A DNA stretch of 31,057 nt from a virus, in IMG/VR virus record IMGVR_UViG_3300031552_000013, positions 1 through 31,057 of that record. One strand, 5' to 3'. Within the stretch, counting starts at the first letter, position 1; every line of letters starts with the position of its first letter. The position numbers and the translations under genes were made by a program. Below the pieces are notes generated by a model that did not search any database, was not told the DNA's origin, and was given only the letters and a program-made list of their open reading frames with translations. Below are positions 26,557 through 31,057 of the stretch, in pieces.

Positions 26557-27885
26557 ATGCCTACAGCTTTTATGGGAATGAGAGGCACTGGGAATTTTGC
26601 AGATAATCAGGTTCCTGAGAGTTGGGCACAGTATATACTTCATGAGTATCCAAATGGTTCTGCTCCCTTGTTTGCCATGACTTCTATGTTCAAGCAAGAG
26701 AACGTGGATAGTTATAAGTATCACTGGTTTAAGAAAACACTGCCTACTCAATCAGGTGCTGGTTCTGTATATATAGACGCAGGTCTTGTTACTGCTTATG
26801 TCTATGCTACACATCAAGCAGCTCATGGTATTGCAACTGCTGTTGTCTATGTAAAAGTTGCCGAAGCCCTTGCGAAAGAGTTTAATAAAAATGCCCTTGT
26901 GTTGTTAAGGGATAGTGATCGTCCGGATGAAGTGGAGATGCACGGAAGAGTTGTAGATACCTACTATAACGGTGCGAGTAGTTATGTAGCAGTGAAACTG
27001 TTGGAAGATGATGATAATGGCTCTGTTGCTGCTACTTATAACCTTTCTACTGTGGATCTTCTGATGCGTTTATCCAATGCTCAGCCGGATGGTTCTGTTG
27101 CTCCCAACGCAATAGGGTACGATCCTGATGAATACTGGAACTATGTTCAGAATTTCAGAAATACTCTTGACCTTACTCAAGAAGCTCTTGCTACTCGATT
27201 GAGAACTGGCGATGCTTATAAAGAAGCGAAGAAAGATTGTGCTGAGCTTCACTCGATTGATATTGAGAAGGCTGCTTTCTTTGGTTATAAGTATGCTGGT
27301 ACAGGAGAGAACGGTCAGCCGTTGAGAACTACTCAGGGTTATATTGACTTTATTAAAGAGAATAACTCAGGGAATGTACTCAACTATGAAACCAATACTG
27401 ATGCCGCCTATGCAGGGAAGACTTGGTTACAGGCTGGTAAGAAGTTCTTGAATACTTATATCACTCAGGTTCTTAAGTATACTGATAGTGAGTGTATAGT
27501 ATGGTGTGGCGATGCAGCTCTGTTGGGTATTTCTGAGCTTGCCGAAGCTTTTGGAGATATTCAATTGAAAACTTCTGATACCTCTTATGGAATCAGTATA
27601 ACTACATGGCAGGTTCCGGCTGGTAAGATATACTTGAGAAGCCATCCTTTGTTCAGTCATGAGTCTACCAATCAAAACCTCATGGTTCTTATGCACCCCA
27701 AAGATTGTAAGTTTTGTCCTCTCGTTGGGGGTGGGTATAACTTTAGAACCAAGTTTGAGACTGATATGCAGATTCCTGGGCAACATTCCAAGGTAGACGG
27801 CTATACCACAAAAGGTGGTTGGAAGTTTGCCTCTGCGAATAAGGGTATGGTTCTTTATGGTATTGGTAAGGATAATACTGCTTAA
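26557..27885 (+). CDS. Major capsid protein
   Basis: The 442-residue product follows AAGGAGGAATAAATT. It has the length, place and signature of a podovirus-type HK97-fold major capsid protein: 'SWAQYILHEYPNGSAPLFAM' near the start, 'TQEALATRLRTGDAYKEAKK' in the middle helix, 'TYITQVLKYTDSECIVWCGD' and 'PLVGGGYNFRTKFETDMQIP' near the end. There is no protease gene nearby and no sign of a cleaved N-terminal arm. A strong hairpin follows the gene. HK97 fold is inferred from family knowledge. Confidence 0.8.
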   Translation: MPTAFMGMRGTGNFADNQVPESWAQYILHEYPNGSAPLFAMTSMFKQENVDSYKYHWFKKTLPTQSGAGSVYIDAGLVTAYVYATHQAAHGIATAVVYVKVAEALAKEFNKNALVLLRDSDRPDEVEMHGRVVDTYYNGASSYVAVKLLEDDDNGSVAATYNLSTVDLLMRLSNAQPDGSVAPNAIGYDPDEYWNYVQNFRNTLDLTQEALATRLRTGDAYKEAKKDCAELHSIDIEKAAFFGYKYAGTGENGQPLRTTQGYIDFIKENNSGNVLNYETNTDAAYAGKTWLQAGKKFLNTYITQVLKYTDSECIVWCGDAALLGISELAEAFGDIQLKTSDTSYGISITTWQVPAGKIYLRSHPLFSHESTNQNLMVLMHPKDCKFCPLVGGGYNFRTKFETDMQIPGQHSKVDGYTTKGGWKFASANKGMVLYGIGKDNTA

Positions 27886-27910
27886 TCCTTTCTTGTATGT
27901 GTAAAGTTGT

Positions 27911-27946
27911 CATAGAGAGGGTAGTTTCTATGCTACTCTCTCTATG
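27911..27946 (+). terminator. Strong hairpin after the major capsid gene
   Basis: CATAGAGAGGGTAG (27911-27924) pairs with CTACTCTCTCTATG (27933-27946), 14 pairs with one G-U and an 8-nt loop. There is no T-run after it. Its 3' arm forms the start of palindrome copy 7. It may weakly terminate or protect the capsid mRNA 3' end. Confidence 0.5.
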
Positions 27947-27964
27947 TTCATCCGGTGAACAAAG
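27942..27964 (+). repeat. Dispersed 23-bp palindrome, copy 7
   Basis: The core GTTCATCCGGTGAAC (27946-27960) is flanked by CTAT and AAAG, then GAGGATATT and the next start codon. Its core is identical to copy 1, which faces the other way. Copies 6 and 7 share the same layout of palindrome plus ribosome site. Confidence 0.85.
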
Positions 27965-27976
27965 AGGATATTAAAT

Positions 27977-29038
27977 ATGAACCTTCTACAAATAAGAACA
28001 GCTTTTGTACAGAAAAGTGGATACTATGATCTCGTGGTGGATACTACTGACTATGTAGATAATGGAGCAAATTTCTTTATACAAGCGGGACAAAGGTTTC
28101 TGGATACTGTTGTTCCTAACAGGAAGGCATTGGGGAGGTATGTTGCTACTATAGTTGAAAATCAATCGAGCTTGCTTTTGAAGAAAGTGAGGAGTATAGA
28201 CTCTGTTTATATAAAAGGGTCTGGAGAGGGTAGAAGTTATCTGGATAGAAAAGCATACTCTTGGTTGATCGAGAACTATGGAGACGACTTTGGAGAGAAG
28301 GCAAAGGGAGTGGGCACTGTTTCTGATGTTCCTTCTGATGATGAGATACTTACTATAGATGAAGAGGTCTATACCTTCAAAGATTCTCCATCTTCTACAA
28401 ACGATGTTGAGATTGGAGATACTGCATCTGAGACAATAGCTAATTTAGTATCGAAGATTAATACTAATTCTTCAGTTGCTAAAGCATATCAGTTGACTGC
28501 ATCTACTTTCCTTATAGAGTATATACTCGTTGGCACAGCAGGAAATGAGATTGTTTTTACAACAGATGCAGGTAATATTTCTTTAGATGGAAGTGGGTTA
28601 CTTGGTGGAACTGTTGCAGGAAGGACTAACGAAATAGGTACAGGTGCTCCTACTTACTACTCTCCAATAATATCCAACCCACACCCTGATCTATCTGTGT
28701 CAAACCTAACAGCGGAAGATACACACGATCTTATGTTTGGCTATGATAGATTTGCTTATGATGGTATACTGTTTATGAAGCCTGCAGATGCTTCTTATAC
28801 AATGACTATATTTGGTTCTTTCTTTAGCCAAATGATTTTAGACCCAGATGTCTCATACCATAGTGAACTATACCCTGAGTTGTTGATAATGGCAGCGAGT
28901 ATGGCAAGGGAATGTTTCTTTAGGAATACTCAGGGAGTACAAGATTGGATCGGTTCTATGCAACTTTGGTTAAAGGGCATAGATCATGATTTGGTGAGAG
29001 AAGAGATTGCACTTGCTGGAACTCAGTTGAAAGGATAG
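27977..29038 (+). CDS. Head-tail adaptor with inserted domain
   Basis: The 353-residue product follows GAGGATATTAAAT. The start 'LLQIRTAFVQKSGYYDLVVD' and 'YVDNGANFFIQAGQRFLDTV', and the end 'YHSELYPELLIMAASMAREC' with 'GVQDWIGSMQLWLKGIDHDL', belong to the common podovirus adaptor that sits below the portal. Residues about 110-210 differ: 'DEILTIDEEVYTFKD' and 'NDVEIGDTASETIANLVSKI' form a small strand-helix domain known from other phage tail proteins, here inserted into the adaptor. The insert may face outward and bind fibres. Confidence 0.7.
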   Translation: MNLLQIRTAFVQKSGYYDLVVDTTDYVDNGANFFIQAGQRFLDTVVPNRKALGRYVATIVENQSSLLLKKVRSIDSVYIKGSGEGRSYLDRKAYSWLIENYGDDFGEKAKGVGTVSDVPSDDEILTIDEEVYTFKDSPSSTNDVEIGDTASETIANLVSKINTNSSVAKAYQLTASTFLIEYILVGTAGNEIVFTTDAGNISLDGSGLLGGTVAGRTNEIGTGAPTYYSPIISNPHPDLSVSNLTAEDTHDLMFGYDRFAYDGILFMKPADASYTMTIFGSFFSQMILDPDVSYHSELYPELLIMAASMARECFFRNTQGVQDWIGSMQLWLKGIDHDLVREEIALAGTQLKG

Positions 29039-29042
29039 AGAT

Positions 29043-29243
29043 ATGACTAAGGTTATAAGAATACATGAGATAAACAAAGCGGCTGATAAACTGTTCAGTA
29101 AAAAACTGCTGGCTGTTTTGTCGAGGATAGATAGGTTGGAGAAGGACGTATCTGCTTTGAGGAATCAGATTTCTAATAACTATACAGTTATTCCTAAGGC
29201 TCTTGAAGAAGAGGAAGCTAAGATACTTGAGGTAAAGGAATGA
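29043..29243 (+). CDS. Small coiled-coil protein
   Basis: The 66-residue product follows AAAGGATAGAGAT. Residues 15-45 form a coiled coil ('VLSRIDRLEKDVSALRNQIS'), and the end is acidic (ALEEEEAKILEVKE). It is set between adaptor and tail genes and overlaps the next gene by four bases. Probably a trimeric or dimeric structural linker; the family is unknown. Confidence 0.6.
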   Translation: MTKVIRIHEINKAADKLFSKKLLAVLSRIDRLEKDVSALRNQISNNYTVIPKALEEEEAKILEVKE

Positions 29244-30889
29244 AAGAAGCCTCTAATAGGTTTGAAGGGATTTTTAATAAAGGACTGAGACCTTTTCATA
29301 AAAGAACAGTTCCTTTTCAAATCTATAATTTATTCAACTTTAGACCAACTCAATCTGGTATAATGCCATATAGTCCTGTTGTTATTCCTATCTCTGAAGA
29401 TGTGATAGAGACTAATAACTTGGATGATGAAGTGTTTCCGTTTCCTCAGCTTATCGTAGGAAAGAAACATACCTTTATAGGCTGTTCTGAAAAGATATAT
29501 GTTGTAGACCCTGAAGACTGGGATACTATAACTCAACTTACTACATATGGAACAGGTAATCCAACAGTAGCAAAGGATATAACAGCAGGGGGTATTTGGG
29601 AACTCGCAGACTTTTGGGACTCTTGGTTTCTTACTAATGGTGTATGCACAGTGTTTGGTTGTGGTAAGGACTGGATAGAAGCTCATATAGCTCAAAGAGT
29701 ATACGTATCAGATGATACTGCTATACAAGCTGCTGTTGATTATAAAGGAAGAGTTCTATTCGGAGGATTTGATGTACATAACTTTTGGTCCAGTACAGCG
29801 AAGACGTTTTTAACTGCTTGGTATAAGAAGAACTACGATACTCTATTTGATCCTTCTTTGACAACAGAAGGAGAACTTGAACTTGCTCCTGTGTATGAGA
29901 ACTTTATTTGGGGATCTTCTATAGGCGGTGGAGACGCTTTGTTGTTCTTTTTTCCTGATAAGGTCTTAACCACAGGTTTGAATACATCTTCATTTGGAAC
30001 TGATAATCCCTTTTATTTAGAGATAATGCAGAGGAATGAGCAGATATTTGCTCCCATGCCTATGCAGGGTCAGGTACTTAATTTTAGGAAACTTGGAGAA
30101 GGTCTTTGTGTATTCTCTGCTGATGGTGTGTCTCATATAAAGGCTGTTCCTTCGCCTTCCCCTACTTTTAATATACAAAGTTTACCAAAGGCAGGTGGAA
30201 TTGCCAACCGTGGAGCTGTTGCTTCTTCAGAAAGTGAGATAGTGTATGTAGATAACTCTGGTACTCTTGTTAAGATAACAGCAGGAGGAGAAGTTGTTAG
30301 ACTTGGGTATAAAGAGTATATCTACGATCTATTGGAAGCAGGTATTGTTATATCCTATAGTCCTGATCCTTATGAAGGAGGATATTTTATATCTGATGGA
30401 GAACAAACATTTGTACTTTCTGATAATGGACTGTTTGAAGTTGGGCATATTGTTACGTCTGTTTTTTATAAAGACGGAGCTACTGTTGGCATGGGCACTG
30501 CTTTGTCTGGAACAGCTAATATAGTTGGAGAGGTCGGAATAGATGCAAATGATTTTGGTTTATCTGGAGTAAAAACTCTGGAGTGGGTAAGGGTTGAGGT
30601 AGATGAAACTTCTGTAGAGGATGACCCTATTCCTTCTCTACAGGTTTCTATAGATTATCTATATACAAATGTAGGTGATGGTACTTGGGGTTCTATTGGG
30701 TACAGGAATGTTAATAAAGAAGGAGTAGTATACTTTCCTGTTACTGGTACAAAGTTTAGGATAAATATAAAGGTAAGTAATTATGCAAACCACAGCATTA
30801 TCTACGCAGAAGTTGGTATCAAACAAGGAGACAGAAGATACACAAGGCACTTTTCAGTTGGTGAAGCTAACAACAGAGCAGGTGCATAA
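29240..30889 (+). CDS. Propeller-like tail/stabilisation protein
   Basis: The 549-residue product is rich in strands with repeating units: 'FPQLIVGKKHTFIGCSEKIY', 'GRVLFGGFDVHNFWSS', 'RKLGEGLCVFSADGVSHIKA', 'SESEIVYVDNSGTLVKITAG', 'GGYFISDGEQTFVLSDNGLF'. This is the usual build of the large beta-propeller that closes the podovirus tail below the adaptors (as P22 gp10 does, by role). The last 120 residues form a jelly-roll-like end ('TLEWVRVEVDETSVEDD'). It overlaps the preceding and following genes. Confidence 0.7.
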   Translation: MKEASNRFEGIFNKGLRPFHKRTVPFQIYNLFNFRPTQSGIMPYSPVVIPISEDVIETNNLDDEVFPFPQLIVGKKHTFIGCSEKIYVVDPEDWDTITQLTTYGTGNPTVAKDITAGGIWELADFWDSWFLTNGVCTVFGCGKDWIEAHIAQRVYVSDDTAIQAAVDYKGRVLFGGFDVHNFWSSTAKTFLTAWYKKNYDTLFDPSLTTEGELELAPVYENFIWGSSIGGGDALLFFFPDKVLTTGLNTSSFGTDNPFYLEIMQRNEQIFAPMPMQGQVLNFRKLGEGLCVFSADGVSHIKAVPSPSPTFNIQSLPKAGGIANRGAVASSESEIVYVDNSGTLVKITAGGEVVRLGYKEYIYDLLEAGIVISYSPDPYEGGYFISDGEQTFVLSDNGLFEVGHIVTSVFYKDGATVGMGTALSGTANIVGEVGIDANDFGLSGVKTLEWVRVEVDETSVEDDPIPSLQVSIDYLYTNVGDGTWGSIGYRNVNKEGVVYFPVTGTKFRINIKVSNYANHSIIYAEVGIKQGDRRYTRHFSVGEANNRAGA

Positions 30890-31057
30890 GGATTGGGAAG
30901 CTATATCTGAGGCTATAGAGAAGGCTCTTCCTCCTACTGTTGCAAGTAAGGGAGAGTTGAGGATGCACAATATCTATAAGGCGCTGATGAAAGGTGTGGC
31001 AGAGTGTTGGCTTTTGGTTAACAATGAAGAAACTTGGTTATTAGGTATTCTATACTC
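30783..31057 (+). CDS. Conserved phage structural-module protein, cut by window edge
   Basis: An ATG at 30783 with AAAGGTAAGTAATT before it opens a frame that runs off the window (91 residues seen). It overlaps the tail gene by 107 bases. It reads 'MQTTALSTQKLVSNKETEDT', then 'LVKLTTEQVHKDWEAISEAI' and 'EKALPPTVASKGELRMHNIY', with 'MKGVAECWLLVNNEETWLLG' at the end. The 'LTxExVxxxWxxIxxxIxxALPP' pattern is common just after the propeller-like tail gene in podovirus-like genomes; its role is unknown. A later start (GTG near 30861) would shorten the overlap. Confidence 0.6.
   Translation, partial: MQTTALSTQKLVSNKETEDTQGTFQLVKLTTEQVHKDWEAISEAIEKALPPTVASKGELRMHNIYKALMKGVAECWLLVNNEETWLLGILY

Noticed and set aside
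1-31057. Stop-codon reassignment and suppressor tRNAs
   Set aside because: I considered this because of the odd tRNA-like RNAs. All recognisable long genes are open with the standard code and end at normal stops, so no recoding is supported.

Overview
The window is part of the genome of a tailed double-stranded DNA bacteriophage. A complete packaging and head module is present: small and large terminase, portal, scaffold-like protein, major capsid protein, head-tail adaptor and a propeller-like tail protein. The DNA is AT-rich and uses the standard bacterial code. Almost every gene has a strong AGGAGG-type ribosome site a few bases before its start, which suggests a host that relies on Shine-Dalgarno initiation. 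The host cannot be named from the sequence. The order adaptor, small coiled coil, propeller-like tail protein fits a short-tailed (podovirus-like) phage, but this is inference because the genome continues past both ends.

Left arm (1 to about 13.2 kb, all leftward): about 38 small, tightly packed and often overlapping genes. Recognisable members are a winged-helix protein, a DUF669-like single-strand-DNA-binding candidate, a P-loop ATPase of the AAA_24/Sak4 type, a Cas4/RecB-like nuclease with four iron-sulphur-type cysteines, a CHAP-like endolysin, a ribbon-helix-helix protein, two related zinc-ribbon proteins and several one- or two-helix membrane peptides that include holin candidates. Many are widespread small phage proteins without a known function. 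Eight short genes (27 to 55 codons) were found by hand in gaps across both arms. Near the left end lie two tandem tRNA-like RNAs (773-1058). Both have good acceptor, D and T arms, but long hairpins replace the normal anticodon arm.

Centre (12.1-13.9 kb): two gene-poor stretches flank one leftward gene (12724-13194) that has its own terminator. They hold AT-rich tandem repeats closed by a GC-rich inverted repeat, several families of short palindromes and diverging transcription. This is the probable control region and a candidate replication origin.

Right arm (13.94 kb to the end, all rightward): the first three genes encode proteins with Sec-type signal peptides. One of them is an 835-residue fibre-like protein with a LamG-like lectin domain. 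Exported fibre-like proteins are unusual in a tailed phage. They are followed by terminase small and large subunits, an FN3-containing fibre-like protein, a small receptor-binding-like protein, portal, scaffold-like protein, two decoration-type proteins (one a beta-helix), major capsid protein, head-tail adaptor with an inserted domain, and a large tail protein.

The two arms share a 23-bp near-palindrome (core GTTCAYYSRRTGAAC). It is present in seven full copies, mostly between genes and just upstream of ribosome sites, and is probably an operator or RNA control element specific to this phage. The strongest candidates for new biology are the tRNA-like pair, this repeat family and the exported protein trio.
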